From Deltaproteobacteria bacterium (GTDB lineage Bacteria > Desulfobacterota > Binatia > Binatales > Binataceae): a stretch of 54,802 nt of DNA. The notes under the pieces were generated by a model, which saw nothing but the letters and a program-made list of their open reading frames with translations, was not told where the DNA came from and searched no databases. Positions 41,806 to 50,580 of the stretch are shown here, in pieces (the stretch's first letter is position 1; each line of letters opens with the position of its first letter). The translations under genes were made by a program, and so were the position numbers. Location of the stretch: contig JAKAVC010000013.1 of assembly GCA_021817345.1 (NCBI GenBank), forward strand, positions 1-54,802, in the 5' to 3' direction.

Positions 41806-42444
41806 TTACTTCCGTTTCACCTTGCCGTTCATCGTGAAGATTATCCCGCCGGTTGAAGTGATTTGCCCCGATATCGAGCCCGAGCCCGTCGCGTTGGGGA
41901 ACGGGCTTGGCAGCCCCAAGGTCCTCAGCAAAGGATTGACCACGCCATAGGAGCCGCTGAAGCTGGCCGGCTCGCCCGGGCAGATATAACCGCCCACGGT
42001 GAACAGGAGACCCGGAAGCCCGAGCGAATGCAGCATCATGCCGAGCCCCGTTACTGCGTTGCAGGTCAGAGGGCCGCCCGGTGAAGGCACAACGATGAAC
42101 GAGCCGGGGACGCCGCTGCTATCCTCGATTAGATCGAGCTTTACCTCGCCAGCGGGGATACTCGACTTCATCTGCCCGACGTACTCGGTGCAAACGCAAG
42201 TCGGGCTTGTATCCTGCTTGTCGCCATTGGCGCATGTGTATGTTCCCGGGGGGAGGAGCGAGCAGTCCGCCTGCACGGTTTGGTTTGATACAGTCGCAGG
42301 TTTCTTCGGAACCATCGCTCCGCCGGCGAAACCACTAAAGTTCGTGATTCCGGCGAGCGGCGAAGCCCCATTGGCGATCGCGGCTGTTGCGACGGCGAGC
42401 AACGTCGAGGCCGCAAACAGGAACAAAAACTTTACTTGCTTCAT
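41806..42444 (-). CDS. Secreted cysteine-containing protein, paralogue A
   Basis: A 212-aa exported protein, same architecture as paralogue B. Signal peptide MKQVKFLFLFAASTLL, cleavage near ANGASPLAGI. It then carries a longer Cys-rich insert (CSLLPPGTYTCANGDKQDT), TCVCTEYVGQMKS, LDLIEDSS, GSFIVVPSPGGPLTC, GLGMMLHSLG, LLFTVGGYICP, FSGSYGVVNPLL and PSPFPNATGSGSIS. It has no homology I recognise. SD GGAGAGGGGG precedes ATG 42444 by about twelve bases. The pair is transcribed from the promoter at 42518-42546. High identity of blocks implies tandem duplication. Confidence 0.77.
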   Translation of the reverse strand: MKQVKFLFLFAASTLLAVATAAIANGASPLAGITNFSGFAGGAMVPKKPATVSNQTVQADCSLLPPGTYTCANGDKQDTSPTCVCTEYVGQMKSSIPAGEVKLDLIEDSSGVPGSFIVVPSPGGPLTCNAVTGLGMMLHSLGLPGLLFTVGGYICPGEPASFSGSYGVVNPLLRTLGLPSPFPNATGSGSISGQITSTGGIIFTMNGKVKRK

Positions 42445-42517
42445 GAGACTGCCCCCTCTCCGAAGCGGATTCCCCCATTAGATTTCGCCTTCCAGATAGA
42501 AAGGAAAAGTAAAAAGC

Positions 42518-42546
42518 TCTGTAGCGGTAAAACATTGCTCTGTCAA
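42518..42546 (-). promoter_or_regulatory. Promoter for the secreted paralogue pair
   Basis: Minus strand TTGACA (42541-42546), a 17-base spacer and TACAGA (42518-42523). The expected transcript has a leader of about 65 bases before ATG 42444. Confidence 0.5.
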
Positions 42547-42635
42547 ACTCTTTCTGTAGTGCATTTTTTCGAAGCCGCAGGGAGTCAGGCGCGGTGAATG
42601 TCGATAGTGAGCTGGCCACCTGAAACAGGGGAAGC

Positions 42636-43433
42636 CTACTTCAGCTTGCGGCCGCTTCGGCGCTTGGAGCGCAGCGTTTCATAGCCACCCTCGGCAACCC
42701 ATCGAGTCTGGCTCGCAATACCGCTCAGGATGTCCACTTCGCGCGCGGCAAGCCCGCTTCGACCGAAGATGGCGCGCAGCGCGAACATGATATGTTCGGG
42801 ATTGTTTTCGGGCAGAAACCCGATCGCCAAAAGCGCGTCCTTCATCCGCTCGAGCATCGCTTCAACATCAGCGACCGGGGCGAGCTCGGGCGCGGCGGTC
42901 GGCGTAATCGCGCTCTCGCGCATCGCCATCATCAATTCGTAAGCGACCAGGAGCACGGCCTGCGACAGGTTGAGCGACGGGTAATCGGGTCCGGTTTGAA
43001 TTGTCACCAGATGCTGGCAGAGCTTGATTTCGCGGTTGGTAAGGCCGGTGTCCTCGGGTCCGAAGACGAATGCGATTCGATTCGCGGCCGAGAGCGCGAG
43101 CAGTTCGGCAACGCTTGCGCGAAGCGGCCGCACCGAAGAACGATAGAGCCCCTGGCGGCAGGTTGTGCCGACGCTGAGCGTGCAGTCTTCGAGCGCCTGT
43201 GAAAGGCTCGCAAAGACCCGTGCGCGTTGGAGCACCTCGCGCCCATGCACCGCCATCGCGAGCGCCTCGCGCGCGGCGGGCGACGCCTCGGGCGCGACCA
43301 GGCGCAGCTCGGCGAAGCCCATGTTGGCCAACGCGCGCGCGGCGGCGCCGATGTTGCCGGGGGACTTGGGCCGCACCAGCACGAAAACGAATCCGTCAGC
43401 CGCTGACATTTCCGGAGCAGGTTTCTTTTCCAT
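42636..43433 (-). CDS. tRNA/rRNA 2'-O-ribose methyltransferase TrmJ family (SPOUT)
   Basis: A 265-aa SPOUT methyltransferase. Motif 1 is RPKSPGNIGAAARALANMG, motif 2 FGPEDTGLTNREIKLC, and motif 3 SLNLSQAVLLVAYEL, which form the trefoil knot holding SAM. The C-terminal region after the knot (ERMKDALLAIGF…IFGRSGLAAREVDILSGI) is the TrmJ-type helical extension, which points to tRNA position 32 as target. The frame is open to 44024 upstream, over the divergent phosphoesterase, so ATG 43433 at the domain edge is used. It runs away from the phosphoesterase gene, with 60 bases between starts. Confidence 0.92.
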   Translation of the reverse strand: MEKKPAPEMSAADGFVFVLVRPKSPGNIGAAARALANMGFAELRLVAPEASPAAREALAMAVHGREVLQRARVFASLSQALEDCTLSVGTTCRQGLYRSSVRPLRASVAELLALSAANRIAFVFGPEDTGLTNREIKLCQHLVTIQTGPDYPSLNLSQAVLLVAYELMMAMRESAITPTAAPELAPVADVEAMLERMKDALLAIGFLPENNPEHIMFALRAIFGRSGLAAREVDILSGIASQTRWVAEGGYETLRSKRRSGRKLK

Positions 43434-43493
43434 CGTGGCGCGGCAATATAAATAGCGAATGATGCCCGTCGAAGGCGACGCGGGAGTCACTTC

Positions 43494-44150
43494 ATGAAGA
43501 TTGTCTCGTTCGGCGACGTACATATGGCGACGCGCAATCTCGCCCGGATGGACGAGGTGCTGCGCGACACCGATCTGATCATCGCGTCGGGCGACCTGAC
43601 CAATTTCGGCGGCGTGGACGACGCGCGCAAGGTCATCGACGAGGTGCGCCGCGCGTGTCCCCGGGTGCTGGCGCTCGCCGGAAATCTCGATCAGCCGGAA
43701 GTCTTTCCCTGGCTTGAAGAGGAGGGAATCTCGCTGCACGGGCGGGGTATTGTACTCGACGGCGTCGGGATCTTCGGCTGCGGCGGGTCGAACGTCACGC
43801 CGTTTCGGACTCCGAGCGAGTTCACCGAAGAGGAAATCGCCGAGACGCTCAGGCGCGGATACGAGCAGGTCTGCGCAGTGCGTCCGCTGCTGATGGTCTG
43901 CCATACGCCGCCCTACGACACGAAGTGCGACCGTATCGTGAGCGGAAAGCCGGTCGGCTCTCCCGCCGCGCGCAAGTTTATCGAAGAGGTCAAGCCCGAC
44001 GTGTGCATCTCGGGCCATATCCATGAATCGGCCGCGACCGACAGGATAGGACCGACCGTGGTGCTCAACGCGGGTCCGTTCAAGGGCGGCGGCTACATCG
44101 TGGTCGAGACGAAAGACAAGTCGCTCGACGCGCGCCTGGAGTTTCTTTAA
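43494..44150 (+). CDS. Metallophosphoesterase (calcineurin-like)
   Basis: A 218-aa binuclear metal phosphatase. Metal ligands are D8 and H10 (FGDVH), D34 (SGDLTN), N64 (GNLDQ), H137 (CHTPP), H175 and H177 (GHIHES). It resembles archaeal/bacterial YfcE-like and UPF phosphoesterases (TPPYDTKCDR). Substrate is unknown (phosphodiester, nucleotide). GGGAG precedes ATG 43494 by seven bases. Downstream there are about 293 bases with no gene before the double VOC protein. Confidence 0.9.
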   Translation: MKIVSFGDVHMATRNLARMDEVLRDTDLIIASGDLTNFGGVDDARKVIDEVRRACPRVLALAGNLDQPEVFPWLEEEGISLHGRGIVLDGVGIFGCGGSNVTPFRTPSEFTEEEIAETLRRGYEQVCAVRPLLMVCHTPPYDTKCDRIVSGKPVGSPAARKFIEEVKPDVCISGHIHESAATDRIGPTVVLNAGPFKGGGYIVVETKDKSLDARLEFL

Positions 44151-44443
44151 TGTTCCCGGTCTTTCGCGCGCCGGCCAGTCGGTCGGAATCTACGCGGGCA
44201 AGATCAAAAACGGCTGGCCGCTAATCCTCAGAAACGTCTTCAGGCTGTTAAGGCGCTTCAGTCCGATCGGATAGAATTGGTGATAGCGAGCGGCGCCGGC
44301 GGGTGCCCCGGATATCGACGCGGGTCGCAAAAAATGTTTTTCTCTCAGCGTTTTCTCCGGTGATCTGCCGAGATGGCCGCGCCGGAGGACTGGAATCCCG
44401 CAGGAATGGGGAAGCACTCGAAGCAATGCTCGAAGGCGTGCGC

Positions 44444-45289
44444 ATGAGATTCGACCATGTGTCGATCGCGGTCCGTTCGATCGACCGCGCCTATGATTTT
44501 TTCAAGACCTATTTCCCGATACAGCTCAGGAACGAAAAACGCGCCGAGGAACAGGTCAGCGGAAGCTTCAACTGGCAGGATTTCTGGCTCGGCGGATTCG
44601 CAATCGAGATGATCGAGGGCCCGCCCGACCGTCCCGGCTTCGTGTCAAAATTCATCGAGCGACGCGGAGAGGGGATGCATCACCTGTCGGTCGAGGTTGA
44701 CAACCTCGACGCGCTGGTCGCATCGCTCAAGCAAGACGGCGTGCGGGTGGTTGACGAGCAGTCCTTTCCCGACGGCTCCCGGACCGCCTTCATCTCGCCG
44801 CGTTCGGCCTTCGGCGTGCTCATCCAGTTCTGGGAGCATTCGGATAGCGCCAAACCGGCGCCGCCCGCCGACGGGCTCGCGCATTTCGATCACGTCTCCA
44901 TCGCGGTCAAGGACATCAACCGCGCGATGGAGTTTTTCGCGCGCCACTTCGCGGCAAAAGTCGTCCGCGAGCCCCACCCGAGCAACAGCGAGGGTAACTT
45001 CATTATCGGCCAGATGGAAGCCGCGGGCTTCAAGCTTGAATTCCTGCAGAGTCCGGGGCCCGGCACCCGCAACGACTTCGTGGCCAGATTCATCGAACGC
45101 TACGGCGAAGGGATGCATCACATCTCGCTCGACCTCGCGCGGTTCGACGAGGCGCTTGCGAAACTCAAGGCCGGCGGCGTCAGGGTCGTCGACGAGAAGC
45201 GCAATTTCCGTGGCGAGCGCCAGTTCTTCATCTCCCCCACCTCGGCCTTCGGCGTACTTATCCAGGTGTGGGACGGGCTCGACGAATAG
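44444..45289 (+). CDS. Tandem VOC-domain protein, methylmalonyl-CoA-epimerase-like modules
   Basis: A 281-aa protein of two near-repeat VOC modules. Module 1: FDHVSIAV (H5), GEGMHHLSVEV (H80) and GVLIQFWE (E131). Module 2: FDHVSIAV (H150), GEGMHHISLDL (H226) and GVLIQVWD, where the last ligand is Asp, not Glu. The spacing His-His-Glu suits a metal site in each half. Both halves resemble methylmalonyl-CoA epimerase more than dioxygenases. The duplicated form implies one polypeptide folded as the two-module barrel. ATG 44444 is used because it is preceded by GAAGG and the domain starts there; ATG 44426 is alternative. It leads HAD, TPR, epimerase and FmdB genes on the same strand. Confidence 0.87.
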   Translation: MRFDHVSIAVRSIDRAYDFFKTYFPIQLRNEKRAEEQVSGSFNWQDFWLGGFAIEMIEGPPDRPGFVSKFIERRGEGMHHLSVEVDNLDALVASLKQDGVRVVDEQSFPDGSRTAFISPRSAFGVLIQFWEHSDSAKPAPPADGLAHFDHVSIAVKDINRAMEFFARHFAAKVVREPHPSNSEGNFIIGQMEAAGFKLEFLQSPGPGTRNDFVARFIERYGEGMHHISLDLARFDEALAKLKAGGVRVVDEKRNFRGERQFFISPTSAFGVLIQVWDGLDE

Positions 45290-45311
45290 CGGCCGTTGGC
45301 GGTTGGCCGGG

Positions 45312-46031
45312 ATGTTAAGGGCGATATTCTTCGACGCGGCCGGCACCCTGTTCGACGCGTGCGAACCGGTCGGCCATACTTACGCGCGAATCGCGCGCAA
45401 GCATGGCCTTAACGTAACGGATGAGGTAGTAACTGCGGGATTTCGGCGCGCGTTCGGTTCCTCGGGCGGGCTCGCCTTCGGTCCAGGACGCGAAGCCGCC
45501 GAGTTGAGGCGGCTCGAACGGGGATGGTGGCGCGAACTGGTCAAACGGAGTTTCACGGGTCTGGGCGAATTCGACGACTTTGACGCATTCTTCGACGAAC
45601 TATTCGCCTACTTCGCCGAGCCGGCGCATTGGCAGCCGATGCCTGAAGCGCCGGAGGTGCTGTCGCGTCTAAAGCAAAGCGGACTCAAGCTCGGGGTGAT
45701 CTCGAACTTTGACTATCGCCTGTACCCCATCCTGAAAGGCCTGGAACTCGACTCTTACTTCGACACGATAACCATCTCCTCCGAGGCCGGGTTTGCGAAG
45801 CCGGCGGGCGAGGTGTTCGCGCTCGCGATGGAGCGCCTCGGCGTTGAGGGCTCGGAAGCCGCGCACGTGGGCGATTCCGAGCACATGGACTTCGCCGGTG
45901 CGCGGAAGGCCGGGATGGCGGCGGTGCTGATCGATCCGGCGATGACGGCGCTCGAAGTCGCTGGGCGCGAGGGCCGAATTCCCTCACTTGCGTCCATTAT
46001 CGATGTTGTGCAAGTACTCCGGTCTGCCTGA
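45312..46031 (+). CDS. HAD family hydrolase (REG-2/HDHD3-like, subfamily IA)
   Basis: A 239-aa HAD-IA phosphatase. Motif I is FFDAAGTLFD, with the second acidic residue replaced by Ala, as in the REG-2-like group. Motif II is VISNFD, motif III the Lys in GFAKPAGEVFA and motif IV HVGDSEHMDFAGARKAGM. The cap helices lie between motifs I and II. The missing second Asp may limit phosphatase activity or change substrate class. It starts 22 bases after the VOC stop, so it is in the same transcript. The substrate is unknown. Confidence 0.9.
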   Translation: MLRAIFFDAAGTLFDACEPVGHTYARIARKHGLNVTDEVVTAGFRRAFGSSGGLAFGPGREAAELRRLERGWWRELVKRSFTGLGEFDDFDAFFDELFAYFAEPAHWQPMPEAPEVLSRLKQSGLKLGVISNFDYRLYPILKGLELDSYFDTITISSEAGFAKPAGEVFALAMERLGVEGSEAAHVGDSEHMDFAGARKAGMAAVLIDPAMTALEVAGREGRIPSLASIIDVVQVLRSA

Positions 46032-46105
46032 CATTAGCTTGGGGAATCTTTCACGGGGCGGTGGGGCCCAGTGGAAGAAAAAGCTGCTTAGGGGTTTACA
46101 ACGCA

Positions 46106-48508
46106 ATGATGCCAGCTGCCAATCGGCACCGTCGGTATGTCGTCCCGCTTTTCCTTGTCAGTGTCGCGTTCCTTGCGGGCACGGCCCGGGCTCAGAGCCT
46201 TGCCCAGCTCAACCGCGAACTCGATTCGATCCAGCCGCAGATGAGTGAGGCGATGTCGAACATGTCCACCGCGAGCGAGGTGACCAGCCGCCTCGACGCC
46301 GCCGAAGCGATGTTCGCCAAGATCGCGGCCGAGGGCAAGGCCAACCACGCCCAGATCGCCGCCACTTACCAGCGGCTCGACGACATGCTCGGCAGCATCT
46401 ACGCCACCTACAAGCAGAAGAAGAGCGACTGCATATCGAAGATCGACGCTGGCGGCCAGTGCGATTACAACACGCCCGAGGAGATCGAGCTTCGCGCTCT
46501 GTATCCGCTGTCGTGGCTTCGCTTCCAGGGCGCAACCAGCCTGTACAGCACTGATTCCACAAAGGCCAAAAAGCTGCTGACCGAGGCAATCAACGGATTC
46601 ACCGAGAGCACGCTCGTCATTATCGATCCCAACCTGATACGCGAAAACCTGCTCGGCCGCGCCTTCTGCGAACGCGAACTCGGGAAATACGACAAGACCC
46701 AGTACAAGAACGCGATCGCCGACTTCAACCAGATTATCAATGCCGGACCGAACACCCCTCAGTATCGCGCGGCGGAGCAGGGACTTGCGACGACTTATGC
46801 CGCGATGGGCGAGATGGACAAGGCCGCCCAGCTTACGAGCAAACTCGCGGCCGGCGCGACCGGCGGCCAGAAGTCGGGGATGGAGATGTTCAGGCTGCAG
46901 AGCCTGTTCAAGGCCGAAGCGGCCGCCAACAACGCCGCCAAGAAAGCCCAATATCGCAGCCAGGCCGTTTCGCTGATGAAGTCGATGGAGGGGAACAAGG
47001 CGAGCTGGGGCGTGGCGATCGCCGCGGTCAAGCAGTACGTGCGCGACCCGGTCGCCGAATTCGGCCACTCCTCGGATCCGTTCGAGATGTGGCTGCTGGC
47101 CAACGTCCTGTACGCAAAGAAGGACGCGCCGGGGGCGGCGAAGTATTATCTTGCCGCGGCCCGGACCGGCAAGTATCCGCAGGGTTACAAGTACGCCGCC
47201 GATATCTACTACAACAACAAGCGCCTCGACCTGTTCTCGCAGATTATCAACGAGATGGCGGCCCATCCGGGCGGCCCAGACGCGCAGTGGGCTTCCTACG
47301 AACGCTACAAGCTCCCGCGCATGCAATGGGAACAGGGCGGGATGAAGAATCCGAAGCTCGAGAGCCAGTGGGTCGCGGCCGCCCAGGACTATATCAAGCG
47401 CTATCCAAAGGGCACTTACGCCGACGAGATCAACTTCCGCCTCGGCGAGCGTCTCCAGTACGAGAAGAATTACGCCGAGGCCGCCAATTACTACAAGGAA
47501 GTCACCGGCAATTCCGACTGGAGTTTCGGCGCGAAGTTCAACCAGGCGACCTGCGACTATATGGCGCTGCTCGAGGCCAGCAAGGCGTCCAAGAAAGGTC
47601 CGCCGCCCAATGTCGCGCAGATTCGCAACGACACTATCAGCCTTCTCGACCAGACCATCAAGATGTCGCCCGAGGCGCTCAAGCGCGCGGGCACTCCGGC
47701 GCGCAAGAAGTACGTGCATGAGACCACCGGCGCCGCCATCTACATGCTCGCCGGATTGCTCGAACAGGAACCGAAGCAGAATGCCGAGCGGATTGCCTCG
47801 CTGCTCGACGGCTACGAATCGAACTATCCGTCGATGAGCAGCCATTTCAAAGACGTCTTCCAATGGCGCGTGGCCGCGCTCACCCAGCTCGGCAAATATG
47901 CCGAACTCGAAAAGCAGGTCAGCGAGTTCGTGGAGCGCAGCAAGGGCACCGACGAGAACAACGACCTGATCAAGGTCATTGGCCTCAACTTTTGGAAGGA
48001 CGGCCAGGTCAAGAAGGCCGCCGGCAACGAGAACGGCTTCAAGCAGGACGCGAAGCTTACGCTTGCCGCCTACAAGTTCTTCGAGCAGGGCGTCGAGCAG
48101 GACAAGATGCAGGCGCGGAACCTGACCGGAACGCTTTCGATTCTCGGACAGGCGTACATCGCGCTCGGCAATGTGCCCAAGGCCAAAGCCATCTTCGACC
48201 AGGTCGTCAAGGCCGATCCCGGCTCGCCCGACGCCAACGCGGGGCTGGCCCGTATCGCGCAGGCGCGCAAAGATTACAAGGACGCGGTCAATCTCTGGAC
48301 CAACGTCGAGGCGACCGCGGCCGAATCGGATAACCTGTGGTATGAAGCGAAGTATAATCTCGCGCAGATTTACGTGATCCAGGGCAACGTGCCCGCGGCC
48401 TGCGCGAAGCTTGCCCAGACCCGCGCACAGCATCCGAGTCTCGGCACGCCCGAGATCCGCGCGCGATGGGACGCGCTGCAGCGCAAGGAGTGCCTCGATC
48501 GCAAGTAG
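46106..48508 (+). CDS. Exported TPR-repeat protein
   Basis: An 800-aa protein with a signal peptide (RHRRYVVPLFLVSVAFLAG, cleavage near ARAQSL). The rest is alpha-helical, with TPR-like pairs throughout, for instance EQGLATTYAAMGEMDKAAQL, GTYADEINFRLGERLQYEKNYAEAANYY and LGQAYIALGNVPKAKAIFDQ, and a C-terminal ARIAQARKDYKDAVNLW. Likely a periplasmic scaffold or envelope protein. ATG 46106 has AGGGG at about twelve bases; the next codon is also ATG. The 821-codon opposite-strand frame here is a GC-codon artefact. It leads directly to the epimerase (25 bases). Confidence 0.8.
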   Translation: MMPAANRHRRYVVPLFLVSVAFLAGTARAQSLAQLNRELDSIQPQMSEAMSNMSTASEVTSRLDAAEAMFAKIAAEGKANHAQIAATYQRLDDMLGSIYATYKQKKSDCISKIDAGGQCDYNTPEEIELRALYPLSWLRFQGATSLYSTDSTKAKKLLTEAINGFTESTLVIIDPNLIRENLLGRAFCERELGKYDKTQYKNAIADFNQIINAGPNTPQYRAAEQGLATTYAAMGEMDKAAQLTSKLAAGATGGQKSGMEMFRLQSLFKAEAAANNAAKKAQYRSQAVSLMKSMEGNKASWGVAIAAVKQYVRDPVAEFGHSSDPFEMWLLANVLYAKKDAPGAAKYYLAAARTGKYPQGYKYAADIYYNNKRLDLFSQIINEMAAHPGGPDAQWASYERYKLPRMQWEQGGMKNPKLESQWVAAAQDYIKRYPKGTYADEINFRLGERLQYEKNYAEAANYYKEVTGNSDWSFGAKFNQATCDYMALLEASKASKKGPPPNVAQIRNDTISLLDQTIKMSPEALKRAGTPARKKYVHETTGAAIYMLAGLLEQEPKQNAERIASLLDGYESNYPSMSSHFKDVFQWRVAALTQLGKYAELEKQVSEFVERSKGTDENNDLIKVIGLNFWKDGQVKKAAGNENGFKQDAKLTLAAYKFFEQGVEQDKMQARNLTGTLSILGQAYIALGNVPKAKAIFDQVVKADPGSPDANAGLARIAQARKDYKDAVNLWTNVEATAAESDNLWYEAKYNLAQIYVIQGNVPAACAKLAQTRAQHPSLGTPEIRARWDALQRKECLDRK

Positions 48509-48532
48509 TCGCACGGGAGTTGAGGAATCGGG

Positions 48533-48937
48533 ATGTTGAAACGGATCCATCATGTCGGCGTGGTCGTGCCGAACCTCGAAGAGGGCCTGCGATTCTGGCG
48601 CGACTGTCTCGGCCTTGAGTTCAAGAAGTCGGCCACGATCGCCGACCAGGGCGTGCGCGCCGCGCTGCTCGACGCGGGCGGCAGCGAGATCGAGCTGCTC
48701 GAACCGCTAAGCCCTGACAACGGCGTGGGCAAGTTTCTCGCGCGGCGCGGCGGCGGGCTTCATCACGTATGCTTCGAGAGCGACGCCGTCTCGGCGGATA
48801 TCGAAGAAGCCCGCATCAAGGGTATCCAGTTGATCGATCAAAAGCCCCGCAAAGGACTCGCCGGAATGATCTGCTTTCTGCATCCCAAGGCGACCCGCGG
48901 CGTTCTGGTCGAGTACGCGGAACCAATCGAGGAGTGA
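48533..48937 (+). CDS. mce: Methylmalonyl-CoA epimerase
   Basis: Interconverts (2R)- and (2S)-methylmalonyl-CoA in propionyl-CoA metabolism. 134 aa, single VOC module. The canonical start KRIHHVGVVVPNLEEGLRFW carries the first His ligand, LDAGGSEIELLEPL holds the E, GGGLHHVCFES the second His, and GVLVEYAEP the last Glu. GAGG lies seven bases upstream of ATG 48533. Fits with the propionyl/methylcrotonyl-type carboxylase subunits at 22985-25032. No methylmalonyl-CoA mutase lies in the window. Confidence 0.92.
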   Translation: MLKRIHHVGVVVPNLEEGLRFWRDCLGLEFKKSATIADQGVRAALLDAGGSEIELLEPLSPDNGVGKFLARRGGGLHHVCFESDAVSADIEEARIKGIQLIDQKPRKGLAGMICFLHPKATRGVLVEYAEPIEE

Positions 48938-48945
48938 CGATTGAC

Positions 48946-49191
48946 ATGCCGATTTACGAATACCGATGCGTCAAGTGCGACGTTCACTTCGAAGCGCTGG
49001 TGCGCCCCGGCCGCGACGACGCCGAGTGCCCGCGATGCGGCGGCACGAGGCTCAGCCGGGAGATGTCAACTTTCGCGGCGCGCTCGGCAAGCGGCAACGA
49101 CTCGGCGGCGGCCGAGCAGGCGGTTTGCTCGAACGGGCTTGCGGGAAGTTCGGCGGGAGTATGCTGCGGCGGCGCATGCGGCTGCCGGTAG
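48946..49191 (+). CDS. FmdB family zinc-ribbon protein
   Basis: An 81-aa zinc-ribbon regulatory-type protein: MPIYEYRCVKC with C8-x2-C11, then C28-x2-C31 (ECPRCGG). The FmdB-like ribbon is normally followed by a short Gly/Ser tail. Here the tail is longer and ends in VCCGGACGCR, giving extra Cys. Role of this family is unknown; it is named from an amide-inducible regulator in Methylophilus. It starts 8 bases after the epimerase stop, so it is co-transcribed. Confidence 0.9.
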   Translation: MPIYEYRCVKCDVHFEALVRPGRDDAECPRCGGTRLSREMSTFAARSASGNDSAAAEQAVCSNGLAGSSAGVCCGGACGCR

Positions 49192-49219
49192 CGCGCGCAC
49201 GCCTGTAAACCTAACCAAA

Positions 49220-49264
49220 CGACGGCGCTGGCGACGGGTTTGCGGAACGCCGTTGCGATTTTTT
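49220..49264 (+). terminator. Intrinsic terminator after FmdB gene
   Basis: CGACGGCG, a 20-base loop and CGCCGTTG (eight pairs including one G-T), then CGATTTTTT. It sits between convergent fmdB-like and M20 genes. Confidence 0.5.
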
Positions 49265-49309
49265 GGTCGCCCCGGTATCCGGGATAATCCGCCGCCCTGC
49301 GGTTGAAAC

Positions 49310-50479
49310 TCAGCTCTCCTCGCGGCGGGCGAACTCTTCCTTGGCGGCTTTCAGCAGTTCCGGCTCGGTCAGCAGGTCGTAGGCCGTCATCGCAAGCGCC
49401 TTTCCGACCCGGAGCATCGCCGCATACCCGTACTCCGAGTCCGCATGGGCGACGAAGGCGTTTTCATGCGGGCGGGCGGCGCCGCGCGGGGCGGCTTGGA
49501 ATACCGGATGGATCGCCGGTATCGCGTGGCTCACGTCGCCCATGTCGGTGCTTCCGGCGGGGGCGTCGAGCGGCGCTTCCGGAGACGGCGTGCCGAGCGT
49601 GGCGCTATGCGCCGCGTAGCGCGCCGCGATCGCGCGGTTCGGAATCATGTTCTTGTAGTACATGAAAATGTCATGTTCGACGCGCGTGCCGGTCGCGAGC
49701 GCGGCCGCCTCGGCGCATCTGATGACCCGGTTGGCGATTTCATCGCAGTATCCGCTGGTTGCGGCGCGCGCCAGGAACTCGCAGGCGGCGCGTTCGGGCA
49801 CGATATTCACGGCCTGGCCGCCGTCGGTGATGATGCCGTGGATGCGCGCGCCGTCGCGCACGTGAAGGCGCATCGAGTCGATGCTCTGGAACGTCTGGAT
49901 GACCGCGGAAAGCGCGCTTGCGCCGTTCCACGGCGAATAAGCCGCGTGCGCGGCCGTGCCGTGGAAGTTGAAGCGAATCCCCTTGACCGCAAGCGCGTAC
50001 GCGACCGACGCCTCGGCATCCGCCGGATGCGCCATCATCGCGGCCTCCACGCCTTTGAATGCGCCGCGTTCGAGCAGGATTATTTTTCCGCCGCCGCCCT
50101 CTTCGGCGGGTGTGCCGAGAAAGATGATTCGGCCGGGAAGCTTCTTCGCGCCTTTGGCAAGCCCCGCGACCGCCGACAACGCCGCACCGGCGATCAGGTT
50201 GTGGCCGCACGAATGGCCGTTGGGCAGCGCGTCGTACTCGGCAAGGATCGCGACCGCCGGGCCATCCGACGCGCCGAACTCGGCGCGAAACGCGGTTTCG
50301 AGTCCGCCGACTCCGGTTTCGACCTTGAGTTCGAGCTCGCGCGCGGCGTCGGAGAGAAGCCGTGCGGCGAAGCGCTCCTCGAAGAGCGGTTCCGGATGCT
50401 CGTGGATTTGATGACTGAGCGCGACGACCTTTTCGCGGTAGTCGTCTATCGCCCGGCAGATTCCGCTATGCGCGACCAT
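49310..50479 (-). CDS. M20 family amidohydrolase/peptidase
   Basis: A 389-aa zinc or manganese hydrolase of the M20D group (hippuricase, AbgB-like N-acyl-amino-acid amidohydrolases). Metal-binding segments are NGHSCGHNL (about 88-95), GTPAEEGGGGK (E126, E127) and the later His in MMAHPADAE. The dimerisation lid is IRFNFHGTAAHAAYSPWNGASAL, with a substrate-binding His, and DMGDVSHAIPAIHPVF closes the site. ATG 50479 is chosen because GGGGGA lies eight bases upstream. No signal peptide. Substrate could be p-aminobenzoyl-glutamate, an N-acyl amino acid or a carbamate. It converges on the FmdB gene and lies 101 bases after the USP fragment. Confidence 0.93.
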   Translation of the reverse strand: MVAHSGICRAIDDYREKVVALSHQIHEHPEPLFEERFAARLLSDAARELELKVETGVGGLETAFRAEFGASDGPAVAILAEYDALPNGHSCGHNLIAGAALSAVAGLAKGAKKLPGRIIFLGTPAEEGGGGKIILLERGAFKGVEAAMMAHPADAEASVAYALAVKGIRFNFHGTAAHAAYSPWNGASALSAVIQTFQSIDSMRLHVRDGARIHGIITDGGQAVNIVPERAACEFLARAATSGYCDEIANRVIRCAEAAALATGTRVEHDIFMYYKNMIPNRAIAARYAAHSATLGTPSPEAPLDAPAGSTDMGDVSHAIPAIHPVFQAAPRGAARPHENAFVAHADSEYGYAAMLRVGKALAMTAYDLLTEPELLKAAKEEFARREES

Positions 50480-50580
50480 GTCGATTTCCCCCGACCTGCG
50501 CAAATAGCATCCGGAGCGGATTTTATCCACGGCGCGAAAGGCGCGCGGTTTCGACGCCGGTGCCGCGCGGAGCACCCAAC

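Noticed and set aside
44190..44445. Short minus-strand ORFs between the phosphoesterase and the double VOC gene
   Set aside because: No SD and no domain; they read through a region with no conserved pattern.
46088..48553. An 821-codon open frame on the minus strand opposite the TPR gene
   Set aside because: Its codons are the reverse complement of a plus-strand gene with signal peptide and TPR repeats; composition is Arg/Leu/Val-rich and no domain is visible. GC-rich genes commonly leave an open antisense frame.
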